A stretch of 64,000 bases of DNA, from positions 124,001 through 188,000 of the forward strand of contig JAIWND010000001.1 of assembly GCA_025330725.1 (NCBI GenBank), in the 5' to 3' direction. A model generated the notes under the pieces. The model made no database searches, had not been told where the DNA came from, and saw only the letters and a program-made list of their open reading frames with translations. The DNA comes from Chlamydoabsidia padenii (taxonomy: Eukaryota; Mucoromycota; Mucoromycetes; Mucorales; Cunninghamellaceae). Position 1 is the stretch's first letter; every line of letters begins with the position of its first letter. The translations under genes were made by a program, and so were the position numbers. Positions 10,870-22,561 of this stretch are shown here, one piece after another.

Positions 10870-12180
10870 TCATTTTGTCCGTCTGTATTTGAATCGGATG
10901 TCCACTTCAAAGTTACCGAGATCATCCAGGTATTTGTCATAGTGAGCCCTTGACTTGTCATAAAGTGTTCTTGATACCGTTTGCCAAAATGCCTTGTCTA
11001 TGGGTTGAGACTATAAAGGATAAATACAGGTTAGTATTCTGTCATAATGTCGTTTTTTTTTTTTTTTCTTACCTCGTTGTTGGATTCCTGTGAATGGTCA
11101 AAGGTGATGTTCCCGATCAAAGCAGGCATTAGGTCAAACTGTTCGTCATCCTATTGTGATGCATATAAAAAAGTGAGTGAGGATTCTCTTTTACTGTTGA
11201 CTCAATTACCGTTGTTTTTGTATCGACTTGCCGCCGTCGACCAGACTTTATCAAGGCTCTCTATAGAGAGAGAGAGAGATGTATTGGTTAATCAACTTTT
11301 GGCCCCCACCTACCCAATCATGTACCTTTTTCCGAGTTTCCTTGGCTTTTTCGCTTTGATTATACTTTTATATACATTGCAGTCATCAAAGGTGAGTTAC
11401 TTTATCTCTTTGCAATTATTGTATATGCCTACCTTTCGTCGTACTTCCTTGGCTTTTTCCGTCTGTGCATACTAGAGAATGGAATCCATATTAGCATTTC
11501 TGTTTCATCATTGTGATCCTTTCTTACCTTCCTCCTCGATTCTTTTCCTTTTTCCGATTGAGCATACTATAAGCAGTTATAGATGTAATGTATATACATA
11601 TAAGGGTTATTAGTAGTGGTACACACATCATCCATCAGCCTATTCCTTACCTTCTTTCTTGTTTCCTTTGCCTTGTCAGTTTGATTGTACTATAGCAAAA
11701 TATAAAATGAGGGGTTAATCTAGATTACTTTATAATGGGTGCTTTACGTTTCGCCGTGTTGCTCGTCCATATTCACTTTGTCCATACTAGAAGAGAGAGG
11801 GAATAATAATAATAAAAATAATGTTAGTAGATATTTTTGCTGACCCTAGCCTTTTTTACCTTTCTAGCACTTTCCCTACATTCTAAACAGCCTGCATGAA
11901 TGGGAAGAGTAGGATCGTCATTTTTGAATTGTTGTTGTTCTTTCCATCGTTTGCATCGAGTACATTGTTGTTTTGTTGTGGTGTCGTGTTGTGAAACACT
12001 GTTTGAGGTGCTGTGTAGAGGCTGTTGTTGCTGGTACGACGTTTCATAACTAGGTGTTGATGTTGTATTAGTGGTTATCGTCGTTAATTGTCTACCCACC
12101 ACATAGTTGTGTTTTTCAAGGAAATTTGGATTTCGCTCTTGTCCTTTTTCAACCAGAATGTTTGCCATATTCATATTCAT
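10870..12180 (-). CDS. Cys-motif protein with five tandem 13-residue mini-exons (261 aa, nine exons)
   Basis: Not a family I can name. Exons: 12180-11860, 11786-11748, 11689-11651, 11566-11528, 11471-11433, 11364-11326, 11260-11210, 11150-11073 and 11010-10870, all phase 0 with GT-AG introns of 56-84 nt. Exon 1 starts MNMNMANILVEKGQ, is Gln/Thr-rich, and carries CTRCKRWKEQQQF...GCLECRESARK, a CxxC...CxxC arrangement suggesting zinc binding. Exons 2-6 are each exactly 39 nt and encode YGQSEYGRATRRN, YNQTDKAKETRKK, YAQSEKGKESRRK, YAQTEKAKEVRRK and YNQSEKAKETRKK. Exon 7 is basic (KSGRRRQ), exon 8 acidic, and exon 9 ends IRFKYRRTK. The repeats are strongly basic and helix-prone, which would suit nucleic-acid binding. 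Because every repeat exon is phase 0 and a multiple of three, skipping any of them keeps the frame. Confidence 0.75.
11326..11786 (-). repeat. Tandem array of five 39-nt mini-exons
   Basis: Five successive exons of identical length (11748-11786, 11651-11689, 11528-11566, 11433-11471, 11326-11364), each flanked by its own TAG or AAG acceptor and GTA-type donor. The consensus product is Y-[AN]-Q-[ST]-[ED]-K-[AG]-K-E-x-R-[RK]-K. The introns between them differ in length and sequence far more than the exons do, which points to exon duplication followed by selection on the peptide. Confidence 0.8.
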
Positions 12181-12319
12181 ATCAAATAAAAATAAAAATA
12201 AAGTTCTTTACTGATTACAAGACGACATTGTTTCGTTTTTCTTTACTTGTATTACAACTACTTTTTACCTTGTCTTATACCATTCATGACAGTATATGGA
12301 TTTTGTAACACAAAGAAAG

Positions 12320-12359
<40 letters not shown>

Positions 12360-12771
12360 TGGGGAAAAAATCACAGGCCCATATCATGCAAATTTCAAAC
12401 CCCGTTTCCGCTGATCGAAGAATCAAACCGGGGCGGGTAATCAGAATCATAATGATGACATGGATGATGATGATGATGATAATGATGATGATGATGATGA
12501 TGATGATGATATACAAAACGGACATGTGGCGTACTTGTGATCTAAAAAATAAAAATAAAAATAAAAAAAATTGATCACCATTTGATCAAACATTGACAGA
12601 GGTAATCTACTCCCCGGTAGAGGCCATTTTCAAATCATAAAGGGTCGCACACAATATATATTACAAAGAAGGGCAAAAGATCTTTATTATTTATAATACA
12701 TGATGATTTAACTAAATAGACTATTAGTAGTAAAGTAGTAAGTAAAGAGGGTAAAACAACAACGACGACGT
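12181..12771. other. Spacer with microsatellites
   Basis: Contains an AG repeat (about 12324-12351), an ATG/GAT repeat (about 12464-12511) and AAAAT runs near 12545-12570. The bipartite element is at 12393-12404. Long frames here are repeat artefacts. No gene seen. Confidence 0.6.
12393..12404. promoter_or_regulatory. Bipartite TTTCAAACCCCG element upstream of the mini-exon gene
   Basis: TTTCAAACCCCG lies about 213 nt upstream of the ATG at 12180, with a second GC-rich patch (TTTCCGC) directly after. Instance of the recurring element. Confidence 0.45.
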
Positions 12772-14184
12772 CTATTGGATAACACACTTGGCTTTATCCC
12801 CACCGAGCAATTTAGATTTCCTTTTGTTGACCTTGGCATCACGATCCTTGGTATCCTTCTTGGTATCTGCACCTTTGGTATTAGCTTGCATTGTCGTTTC
12901 CGAGTCAGAGGAAGCAATAGCAGGAGTATCAACAACAGGAGTAGCAATAGCAGTAGTATCAACAACAGGTTCAGTCACCTGTTCAGTAGTTTCAATTACT
13001 TGATCTTCCTTATTCTTGTCGTGGTTAAGATCATAAAACGGGTAATCAATGTATCCTTCTGGTCCATGGGTGTAAAAAGTGGGTCGGTGATACTTGTTGA
13101 GTGGCCAATCATTTCGAATACGATCCACCAGATCAGGGTTGGCAATAAATATACGACCAAAAGCAATCAAGTTGTTGGGAGAATCTTCACATCGTTGGAT
13201 GGCCTTCTTGGGATCGGTAAAACCACCAGAGGTAATAAAGGGACCTTGCCAGATAGTTCGGAAGGGATCCAGGGATTCATGTTCTTTTAATTCTTCATCA
13301 GAGTGTCCACCTTCACGAGATTCCACAAAGTGCAAATAAGCGAGATCAGGATGGTTGGTTTGGATTTGTTCAGTTAGATAAGACCATGTTTCCACAGGTG
13401 TAGCATCTTCCATATCTTGGAATCCAGACCATGGTGAGAATCGAATGGAGGTCTTGTTGGCTCCTACCGCGTTAACCACCGCATCCAGGACTTGCAATGG
13501 GAATCTTGCTCGATTTTCAATTGACCCACCATATTCATCTGTACGAGTGTTACTTGAAGTATTAATGAATTGATCAATCAGATATCCATTGGCACCATGA
13601 ATTTCAACACCTAAGTAACAAAATACATATTCGTTAGTAACCTAATATTCTCTCTCTCCCCCTTTTCCAAACTTACCATCAAACCCAGCCTTCATGGCGT
13701 TCTTTGCAGCCACCGCAAAATCATTGACAATGTCTTTGATTTCATCCACAGTAAGAGCATGAGGGACTTCAAAGGGAGTACCAAATAAGCTGTTGCCTTG
13801 AATAGCAATGGCCGAAGGTGCTGCCGGTAATTCATTGTTAGGAAGACAGGATGATAAAGTGGCACGCCCAATATGCCAGAGTTGATTGTAGATGAGACCA
13901 CCCTTGGCATGGACAGCATCAGTCACTCGTCGCCAACCCGCAATTTGTTCGTCAGTAAAGATCCCAGGTGCAAAAGGATATCCTCCAGCTGAAGCAGTAA
14001 TTTGAGTAGCATCAGTAATCAACAACCCACCTTTGGTCGCACGTTGAGTATAATATTCCACCACCAGGTCAGTAATCACACCTTCTTTTGTATTACGGAA
14101 GCGAGTCAAAGGCGCAAGTACTACACGATGATCCAGAGTATGTTCGCCAATCTTGATGGGCGACAATAAAGTGGGAGTTGTCAT
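12772..14184 (-). CDS. Old Yellow Enzyme family NADH:flavin oxidoreductase with C-terminal CaaX box
   Basis: FMN-dependent ene-reductase of the OYE family, reducing activated C=C bonds with NAD(P)H. Two exons, 14184-13677 and 13610-12772, give 448 residues. The barrel starts [20 protein letters not shown], continues with [19 protein letters not shown] and NQLWHIGRA, and has the flavin/substrate motif [15 protein letters not shown], where His and Asn of HGAN are the usual catalytic pair. [15 protein letters not shown] closes the barrel. After about residue 370 there is an extra Thr/Ala/Lys-rich tail of some 75 residues ending KAKCVIQ. CVIQ fits a CaaX prenylation box, and the preceding lysines suit a membrane anchor. 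OYEs are normally soluble and lack this tail. An upstream in-frame ATG exists, but MTTPTLL matches the usual start. Confidence 0.93.
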
Positions 14185-14901
14185 TAGGTTATATGTATAA
14201 AATAAAATAAAAAAGAACACAATGGAAGGAAAGAAAAAGAAAAAGAAAAAGAAAAAGAAAAAGAACCAGATCTCGCACCCTAAAATTTAAGTTTCAAGTC
14301 GGGAATTCAATGTTTTTTTTTTTTGCTGAGGTGCTCGTATGATTCAATGTGTCAAAATCCAGGTAGTGGGAAGCTGCGCGGTCTTGAAAGCCCGTAACTA
14401 CCCTTTCCTTCATAGCAAGAGATCACAAAAGGCAACTTTGGCTATATGTACTACAAAGACTGCTTTCCCTTTTCTTCTTTTACTAAATTCAGAAGACAAA
14501 TCAATTTATAAACGTTGCTCAAATATATTTGTGTGCTTGGTCATCAAGTCGGCGATCGAACGTAAATACATTTCATTCACCTATCTATTATTACCTATTG
14601 ATATATGCATACTGCTTCAAAGGTACAATCTAAAAAATGTCCAATGGCACGTTTTATAAATTTGAAATCCCGACGTGCATGATTCAATCATTCAGGCACA
14701 AGTAGTTACATTTAAAAACAAGAAGACAAAGAATATTTATTACATGTATTTTTGTTCCAAAAAAAAAAGGGGGGGGGATATGTTGGTGGATTTACAAAGA
14801 GGCAATGAGTGTTGACAAAAGTAAGACGAAGGATGAGGATTGTGATATACATAAATACTAAATAAAATAAGACAAGGGGAAGATTATAAAAACAAAACAA
14901 A
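14185..14901. other. Spacer, no gene accepted
   Basis: AT-rich, with a GAAAAA repeat near 14230-14262 that would form the OYE leader. TTTGAAATCCCG at 14661-14672 matches the recurring element. A 106-codon frame at 14339-14659 has no domain or splice support and I do not call it. Confidence 0.5.
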
Positions 14902-15676
14902 CTAGACTTCGTTAGAGTAACCGATCACCTTTGTCAATTGATCAAATTTGATGTTTTCCCGCACGACGATGGCCTTGGCTTCATTATCCTTGTTGAGAGG
15001 GATCAGTACGACATCACCTTGTTGAGTCCATTGTTGTTGTTCACAGAATGAGGTAAACTTGGCTTGATCCTTCAATGCAAGGTAGGATTGTAAGACGGGG
15101 AGGTTGATGGATTGATGAGACATGGTGACGACTCGGGCAATCAATTGTCGAATGGCATCTTCAAATCCGACCACATTACTGGTGAGTTTTTGATAAGTGG
15201 CGTCATTGTAGGTTTCCCAGAATTTCACATAGTTGGATTGTTCTAACAGTTGTTGCAAAGTCGTCAATTGATCCACTTGAGCCTATAACACAACACTGTT
15301 AGTTCACTTTTTTTTTTCCTATTGATAGTTCCTATTTGACTTACAGATCGTTCACTTAAGAGATACAGACAGAGGTTAAAGTCAGGAGCTGGGACGGCAG
15401 TCAAGGCTTTGGCGAGAATGTTAATGATGACAGGTTCTTTAGCTTCAGTAGGATTGAATTGATATCTAGATAAATAAACAAGTGTTAGATGGAGAAGGTT
15501 TCTTTTAAAAGTACTTACACCTTCAAAATGGCAAGATTGGCCATCAAATCGTAGGAGCCAGTTTGACATTGTGTATCAAGATATTGTTCAAGTACTGTCA
15601 CATTTTCAGGATTGTATCGTTCAACACCATCGATCAAGATTTGGATTTTTTCAGGTCGGTCGATCACAGTGGTCAT
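14902..15676 (-). CDS. Translation initiation factor eIF3 subunit k
   Basis: Small PCI-type subunit of the eIF3 complex on the 40S ribosome. Three exons, 15676-15519, 15465-15345 and 15282-14902, give 219 residues, matching the human protein (218). The start MTTVIDRPEKIQILIDGVER leads into YNPENVTVLEQYLDTQ, the same wording as the human RYNPENLATLERYVETQ region. Exon 2 gives VYQFNP...LTAVPAPDFNLCLYLL. Exon 3 carries FWETYND, VGFEDAIRQLI and the winged-helix part ending GYSNEV. The subunit is absent from budding yeast but kept in most filamentous fungi. Confidence 0.93.
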
Positions 15677-15783
15677 TTTGTTATTATTGTTGGATGAATG
15701 GTTGGATGGATGGATGGATGGGTGATACGTAAAAGAAGAAGAGACAAAATAAGGAGTCGGCGATTTTGTTGGTCATCATTGTC

Positions 15784-15797
15784 GGCGGGTTTTGAAA
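15784..15797. promoter_or_regulatory. Bipartite GGCGGGTTTTGAAA element upstream of eIF3k
   Basis: GGCGGGTTTTGAAA lies about 108 nt upstream of the eIF3k ATG, with a second GGCGATTTTG at about 15759. Instance of the recurring element. Confidence 0.45.
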
Positions 15798-16024
15798 TGT
15801 CTTTGGGCAGGCATTCCAAGATGCCTTGTCTTTTGATCGCCGAGTCACCTTACTATAGTGGTATTATTCGATTTAAAATGGTGATATGAAATGTTTAGTC
15901 AACGGAGAGTCACTGCATATATGATAATAATAATAAAAAAAAAATGCATATACCATAGTGATTGCTTTTCTCTTTCAAGGGAGAGAAACTCTGGGGTTTC
16001 CCTCCTTATTGGCAGGACCGTGTA

Positions 16025-16037
16025 TTTAAATCCCGCC
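16025..16037. promoter_or_regulatory. Bipartite TTTAAATCCCGCC element upstream of the copper transporter
   Basis: TTTAAATCCCGCC is 78 nt upstream of the ATG at 16115. It is one of the closest matches to the consensus of the recurring element. Confidence 0.5.
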
Positions 16038-16114
16038 TGCCTCTACAAAGATCTTTCTCATTTTTCTATTTTCTTCTTTCCCCTTTTTTCTGCTGTCGAC
16101 AGAAAAACTTACTC

Positions 16115-16214
16115 ATGGATCATTCACAACATCACGGCTCAATGCCACCCATGCAACATGGTCACGAAGGTCACGATATGTCTCAATGTAGTATGAATGT
16201 AAGTTTGAAAGTAG

Positions 16215-16253
<39 letters not shown>

Positions 16254-16770
16254 TCACTATTGACATTCTTTTGACTAGATGATCTTCAACTGGCAAATTA
16301 AAGATGTATGCGTGGTGTTTGAGTCTTGGCATATTGAAACCGGGCTAGGTATGGTATTATCTTGTGTGGGTATCTTTGTGATAGCAGCTGGGTACGAATA
16401 TTTACGTGTCTGGACAGCCAATTTGGATCGTGAAGTGGCTCTGGCGGACGTGAAACGACAAGTGGATGGTACAGATAATGATATCTTGTTATCCCAATCA
16501 CTGGAACAATCTAAGTAAGTACAATAATAATAAAAAAGCTGAAGGGGTGATGATGACAATAATTGGTTTTTGTGTAGCTCTTATAGACGGCAGCAAATGC
16601 TTCGTTCGACCATGTATGCAACTTTGATGGCTATCAGCTTTTGGTTGATGCTGGTATTCATGACATACAATGGATATCTGATGATTGCTCTTATCCTCGG
16701 TGCCGGTGTGGGTCATTATATGTTTGGGCAAGGCAAACTGGCGGCCTCTCGCAACATTTCCTGCCATTAA
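16115..16770 (+). CDS. Ctr family high-affinity copper transporter
   Basis: Three exons, 16115-16198, 16279-16514 and 16578-16770, give 170 residues. The N-terminus (MDHSQHHGSMPPMQHGHEGH) is Met/His-rich, as in extracellular copper-collecting tails of Ctr proteins. Three membrane spans follow: VLSCVGIFVIAAGYEYL, then a span with the MxxxM copper-gate motif (MLVFM), then a third with GxxxG (GAGVG) for helix packing. SRNISCH at the C-terminus carries the Cys/His typical of copper delivery. Intron 1 contains a 36-nt A run. Transport of Cu(I) across the plasma or vacuolar membrane is expected from the family; I saw no obvious copper-response element. Confidence 0.92.
16215..16250. repeat. Homopolymer A36 in a copper-transporter intron
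   Basis: 36 A in the sense strand of intron 1, 16 nt after the donor and 28 nt before the acceptor. Sense poly(A) inside a 80-nt intron is unusual. Confidence 0.85.
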
Positions 16771-17070
16771 ATCTCGACGAATGGCTAATTAGAATAGCAT
16801 ATACCGGTTTTATTTAATTGTTAATTTCATCATTTGATTAATAAAGTAAACTTCGTTTGATCGTCATTGTTTATTATTGGTAAAAAGTGGATGCAACAGT
16901 ATGTTTTATTGTAGAATCAATCATTATTGTCAAGTTATCAACTAGTAATAATAAAGGGTTACTATGTGCAGAAGGGAGGGAAGAAGTAAATAAGGAAGGA
17001 GAATATACAGTTAAAAAAAGTAAGGAAGAGGGAAGGGGGGAAGGTATACATAGATTAGATAAATACAGAT

Positions 17071-18369
17071 TTAATAGGAATGACCAGTAGAGCCATCATT
17101 ATTGACGCCAAATGTGGTGATGGGGTTACTGTCGATCTTGTGCTGAGAAACGCCGCCAAATGTGATGATGTGATTACTGTCAATCTTGTGATGAGGAGCG
17201 CCATAAAAATTGTAAGTATCCATTATATCGGCCGTGTTGTCGCTTGTAACAGATGGTGTAAAATTATGATTATGCTGATCATACTGATGCTGATAAATAC
17301 CTTGTCGAGGAGCAGCAAAGCTGTCGAGAAATCGATCGGATGAGGCCATGGTACCAGTCTGATTAGTGGTCGACATTGTTTTAAGAGGTGATCCAGATGT
17401 TGCTCCCAAAGTCGAGGTAGATGGCAGATTGTTGTTTTGTCGTCGATTGTGCAAATCTACTTGTTGTTGTCCGTTGTCCGCATTAATGTCATCAGGTTGT
17501 GTTTCATCATTAAACCAGTCCATCCACTTTTTTAAAGCCTTTTCATTATGCACCTGGAAGTAGAATTGGATATCCGCGTCGGTCCATACGCAAAAGAGAT
17601 GTCCGTCCGAGTTGTCACGTTTTACCTTTTGACAGGATACATATCGATGATATTCAGCCTTGTGCCCTATTGTCTAATATATAGATAAAAAAGATAGAAT
17701 GTAAGTATTATATTTATCGATTCATTGATCGTCTTACCGTCTTTAACATAAATGTTCGCCCAGATGGAATGACCACAATATGCTTGAGTTGCCAAATCGA
17801 CATATAATGGAATCGCGCTTTCTTCTTTACTGGCAAGATACCTTCGTGCGCTTTGACAGTGAGATCTAATATAGTTCGGTTCGCATTGTCAATGTCGGAT
17901 GGCTTTTCAAATTGGTAAGGTGCTCCAATAAGTTCGCTACAGCTTCCCATTCGATCATCGTCATATTGCTTGTGATGTCGCCGAGAATATTTCTTCCACC
18001 AATTTTGACTGGTCATGTATTTGCCAATGAATATCAATTTAGTGAGGAATAATACAAAGAAGGTGAAGGTTGCACAGAATAAGATGGCCGCCAATTTGAG
18101 ATAGATCGCCACCTGGTAAAGATCGATGGACAAAAAGAAAGTAGGTGCTGCAACAATTGCACCCAATCCCGTAGTACTAGGTTCAAATTAAAAAGAGTTA
18201 GATTAGATAGCCATGTATTTCCCGTCCCCCCCCCTCCAAATGAGTAACTTACTAGCTGACATATCCAATTTGTTGGGATTCTGACCACTTACTACTGACC
18301 TTGCGAGTCTATCATCCAACATCAATCAAGTTAGTAATCGCCCCTCTTTTTTTTTTTCTCTCTCTCTCT

Positions 18370-18401
<32 letters not shown>

Positions 18402-21223
18402 CACTTACCTTCCATGCCAATAAGGACGCAGTCAGTATTAAAGTAAAACATATGAGAGCACAAACAAGTTCGGCAATGTTCAGGTGTATCCAGTCGACGT
18501 GCTTGTTAGAAGTAGGATAGGCGCACAATATACAATAAGAGTTCATATTCACCATGTAGCTGGTAGGTTCTATGGGATATATGGCAAACCAAACAACTAG
18601 TGGTGCTACCGTCACAATGCCAAATAAAAGGACAATTCGTAAGAGATAGACAGATTGCAGTTTGGAAGCTTGTAAAGTGTATATGTTTTGAAATCTATAG
18701 AGGAGATAGATGAGTTATCAGATATGTTTAAAGCATTTTGCATCGTTACTTACATTTGATAGATCCTATATATAAATTAAATGGAAGATGTGGGTGAATA
18801 CCTTGTTTTGTGTATCATGTTGTTATTTTCATTTACCGATAACTTTTGGCAATAATGCTACCAATCACTAATATAAACCCCACTAAAAGTGACAGCTGTC
18901 GAGTAACACATTTGGCCACAGTGACATTACCCATATAGAGAATCACCGACATGTAAGAGAAGAATATACCCGCAAGTTGCAAACAGAGGAATATAGGACT
19001 TGATATCAGCACCATCTTGAGGTTTCGGTAACAAATGATCAACACCATAGTAAGACCACATAACACCATTCCGGTGCAGGCAAGCACGTAAATAATGAGC
19101 CCAGCAGCTTGAGTTGATTTCGGGTTCAGTTCTATTACAAAATGTCAAGAGAGTGTCAGCTCATCCAATTGATGTGTTGTGTGGTTGTACTTACCAGATC
19201 GGATTGCCATATCTGCAGGCCATTGGTGAGTATTGCCAAGATATAGGATCGGGACATCAGGGATAGGCTTGTAAACACCATTATCGAGTTCTGCGTAATT
19301 CACGGTAGATCCATTCTGCATGTAAAGTAAACCAAAGTGTCTAGTAAAGAGAAAGGGTTAAAGAATGCGAATCAGTACATCCCTTCATTTTCGACTTACC
19401 CTGTTTCTTGATCACCAGATTCCGTAAAAGACATCAACCCTGCTGGACCCGTATAGTTCATGTTGTAAAAAGTTGGTGTCATGCGAGTGCTATTGAAGGT
19501 CTTTGAGGATAGATCAGCGAGTCCTTTTAGTCGCCCACCGGGATATTCATCTAAAGCCTGAGTGATATTGAATCAAGTTAGATTTTTCTTCTCCTTTATT
19601 CCTTTTTTTTTTTTTTTTTTTTTTTCCTTTCTTTACCTTGTTTAAACCAAGCGCCAATACTTCTGCACAACTATAAGCATTTGGACCATTGTAGCTTAGA
19701 CCCATTGTATTCCATTGAGAGGCATCCACACTTGAGAGAAGAAGGTGTGATGTTAGTAAGAGCTACCAAATTAAAAAAAGTGTACTTACAAACCCGGTGG
19801 TATTACTTGTTGTTGCCATAGACCGTAAAGATTGTTATAAGCAGGTACACTTGTTACTATATAAAAATATCAAGTGAGTGATTTATTCTAACAATACCTA
19901 CACTTACAATTCCATAAACCGGTTATAAACATGAGACCATCAAATTCTACCAGATCTTGTGTATCAACAGATTCAGAAAGCGCTTCTGACAGATCATTGG
20001 TCAGCATCCATACCCATCCTTCAGAGAGCATTCCCATTGACCTAAATAATAAAAAAAGTTAGACGACGGGAAAGTTCAAGTTGGGGAGGTGGGACGGGAT
20101 GTTACCTGGCAGCTTGTAAAATCAGAATCTGGTTTACGGGATTCGAGTCGGCCACAACCACAACCCTCGAGCCAGAAGTGATCAGTGCCTGGAGTGCATC
20201 TACGTAAAATAATAAAAAATAAAAGAATAGAAAGTCGAGTCAGTAGACTATTCCTATTATCATGTCAGCACTTACTGGTGATTTCTTCTGGGTGCAAGTC
20301 ATAAAGAGGAATTTGGCTCATAGGCGTGATTCCGTATTGATAAGATTTGGTGAGCATGGATGATAAGACTAAACAAGAAGAAGAATGTTAGTACAAGGAA
20401 TAAATATGTTACTTTAAAAAAAAGGACTTACTTTGTTGTCCAACAGTATCATCAGTATAAACCAGAGCAAACATTGTCCAATTCATTTGTCGAATCCACT
20501 CCATCAAGGCCTTACCATAAACCACCACGTTCCCCATAGTTCGGAAGAAGTAAGGGTAATTGTCTTTGTCGGAGAGAGCCAAAGAAGACGCACCACAAGA
20601 GCATTGAGGGATTTGGAAGAGACCAGTAAGACCAGCAGATACTTCACTTATGTTTGATACCATATCGCCTATCACTGCGCTATGGATAACAAGGATTAGG
20701 TAACAGAAAAGCATAAAGACAAAGAGCACTTGTAAGCGGTGTGTCTTCATCGTTGACTTTTTTTTTTTTTTACTTACTTGATTCCTTCTTCAATCATTCG
20801 AGTTGTTGTCCATGCTGTTTTTCCACCATTGAACTCTGAAGAGTAGTAACGAGTAAAATTAAGGTGGACGTCTACTTGGTTACAAAAAAGTGATTAGAAT
20901 GATAAAGAAAGGGTCAAAATGGAAAAATGAAAAAAAGTCAGATCGCACAAACCTGGCAAAATATTCAAATCCCGAATATGCTGCTCGGCTAATTGAATGG
21001 CGATCTCGCTTGTCAGAATCATATTGTTCAGGGCAGGATCATTCTTTCGTACTTCAGAAGCATTGGGAAATAGTACGCCGATACGATAAGTGGGTATATT
21101 GGGGGCTATTGTCGTTGGTACTGCTTTGGAATGTATCGGCGTCGATGATGATGGTGCTGCTGCTAACGTGTAAAAGACAAGAGTGGAAAGCAAAAGTACG
21201 AATAAAGGTAGCCTTCCTCTCAT
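17071..21223 (-). CDS. Class C (GABA-B-like) G-protein-coupled receptor
   Basis: Many short exons (about 16) can be followed from the ATG at 21223 to the TAA at 17071. The start MRGRLPLFVLLLSTLVFYTL is a signal peptide. The extracellular part is a periplasmic-binding-like Venus-flytrap domain: YRIGVLFPNASE, NNMILTSEIAIQLAEQHI, IGDMVSNISEV, IPQCSCGASSLALSDKDNYP-FFRT (the receptor-type YPYFFRT motif), GSRVVVVADSNP and YSCAEVLALGLNK. Seven hydrophobic spans follow between about 19090 and 18030, including IIYVLACTGMVLCGLTMVL and LVGFILVIGSIIAKSYRI. The cytosolic tail has a basic W-rich segment and then a Gln/Asn/Thr-rich region. A tail segment around 17880-17520 resembles a PH domain. Ligand unknown. 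An alternative is a receptor of the Dictyostelium Grl type, which is the same class. Confidence 0.85.
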
Positions 21224-21714
21224 CTTTTCTTTTCCTTCTCGCAAATGAATTGGGGAAAAGAAAAGGAAGGGAAAAAAAAAAGTAATCTATGGTCATTTAG
21301 CGCTTTTAAATGAAAAAATGATGTTTTTGAACTCCATTACAAGTGTTGTATGACCAACCTTGAATAATTTCCCTTGTCTCTGGATTATGAATGGATGACA
21401 GGATTTTTTTTCTTTTCACAAAACAAAGTAACCTTATATAGGTCCTGTACCAAGAAAAATACTTGTAGTGTACATAGCAGCCCAATGTACATTGAATGAG
21501 AAGGGTTTTTTATAATGATCATGCTAGTCATCTCCTTTTCTAGAACTTTTTTCAATCTGCAAAATTGTCTTCTTGGGCTCTGGGTTACACGCAGATTAGG
21601 TAGCCTGTAAGATTTAGCATAGATGGAGACCACCCAATTTACTATCTCCGGTCATAAAAACTAATCAAACATGCAGCTGGGAATATCATATTAGGAGAGA
21701 TCTGTCATTTCCCA
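21224..21714. other. Receptor promoter and spacer
   Basis: AGCGCTTTTAAA at about 21299 is a variant of the recurring element, roughly 75 nt upstream of the receptor ATG. No reading frame here has coding character. Confidence 0.45.
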
Positions 21715-22018
21715 ATGCTCAATTGGTCTTTCCCATTAATTCAGGCACAAAAACAAAGTTCAAATACCGATCACCTTTATAAATCCCGACTTTTTTTTTG
21801 TACGTTACCTACCACTGTGGTCTGTCTGGTTTTTCGAGTGTCGTTACCTAGCAATAGGCATCATGAAGCGGCCGAAGAAATCCTTCCAGATCATGCATAC
21901 GATTTAATGAGTAGGTTGAGCTCGGTGGTGAAATCGGTAAGCGGGGTATGAAAATCGATCTTCGACGAAGGGGGAAAAGGCATCAACAAGATAGACAACA
22001 CTCCCAGCACAATGTCAT
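21715..22018 (+). other. Possible small exon(s), unresolved
   Basis: The frame ending HHEAAEEILPDHAYDLMSR and SSVVKS reads like protein and is followed by a good donor (GTAAGC at 21940). If a short intron ends at AACAAG near 21990, the frame would continue IDNTPSTMS and stop. An element ATAAATCCCGAC at 21779-21790 lies just upstream of the coding-like part, so the true start would be after it. No ATG or family was found, so this is a weak call. Confidence 0.2.
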
Positions 22019-22561
22019 AAATTGTAAACGGCACGATGAATCATATCCTACATTTGGTGCCACGTGTGATCGGCTGGTTCATAATTATAGTGACAATGAC
22101 ACTTTTATATATGATCTCATATATATGGCCAGAGGACATTTCATATCATAGTCATCATTCTTTTGTTTCTTGGTAAGAGCTCTCACACACTGGATATCGC
22201 TTCTACCAATTCGCTGGAATAGTCCAAAGATACAGTCGCTTTGATCATTTGTGAGGTGTCAAAATCATTTTGAAAAACCTTTCTGATTTGAGTGGCGGGG
22301 TGTAAAACCAAACTACAAAAAAGTGTGGAAAAATCAAATAAAAAAAAAAACTCCTCTCTTCCCATCAAAATACCCACACTCCTCCTTTTTTACCTTTCCA
22401 ATTTTTTCTTTCTTCTTCTTTGCTTCTTTATATTATACACCTTCGACTACTCAAAATCTATCTCTCTTTCCCTCTCTTCATTGCTCATCTTACTCCCCAT
22501 TTATATTTGTGGAACTAATTATTTGACCAGATTGTCTACACACACACACAATCATACAACG

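Noticed and set aside
12265..12574. Frames over the AG and ATG repeats
   Set aside because: Translation of microsatellites (poly-Ile, poly-Met, Arg-Glu repeats) with no other coding feature.
14339..14659. 106-codon plus-strand frame
   Set aside because: No recognisable segment and poor coding composition; it lies in the gap upstream of the OYE gene.
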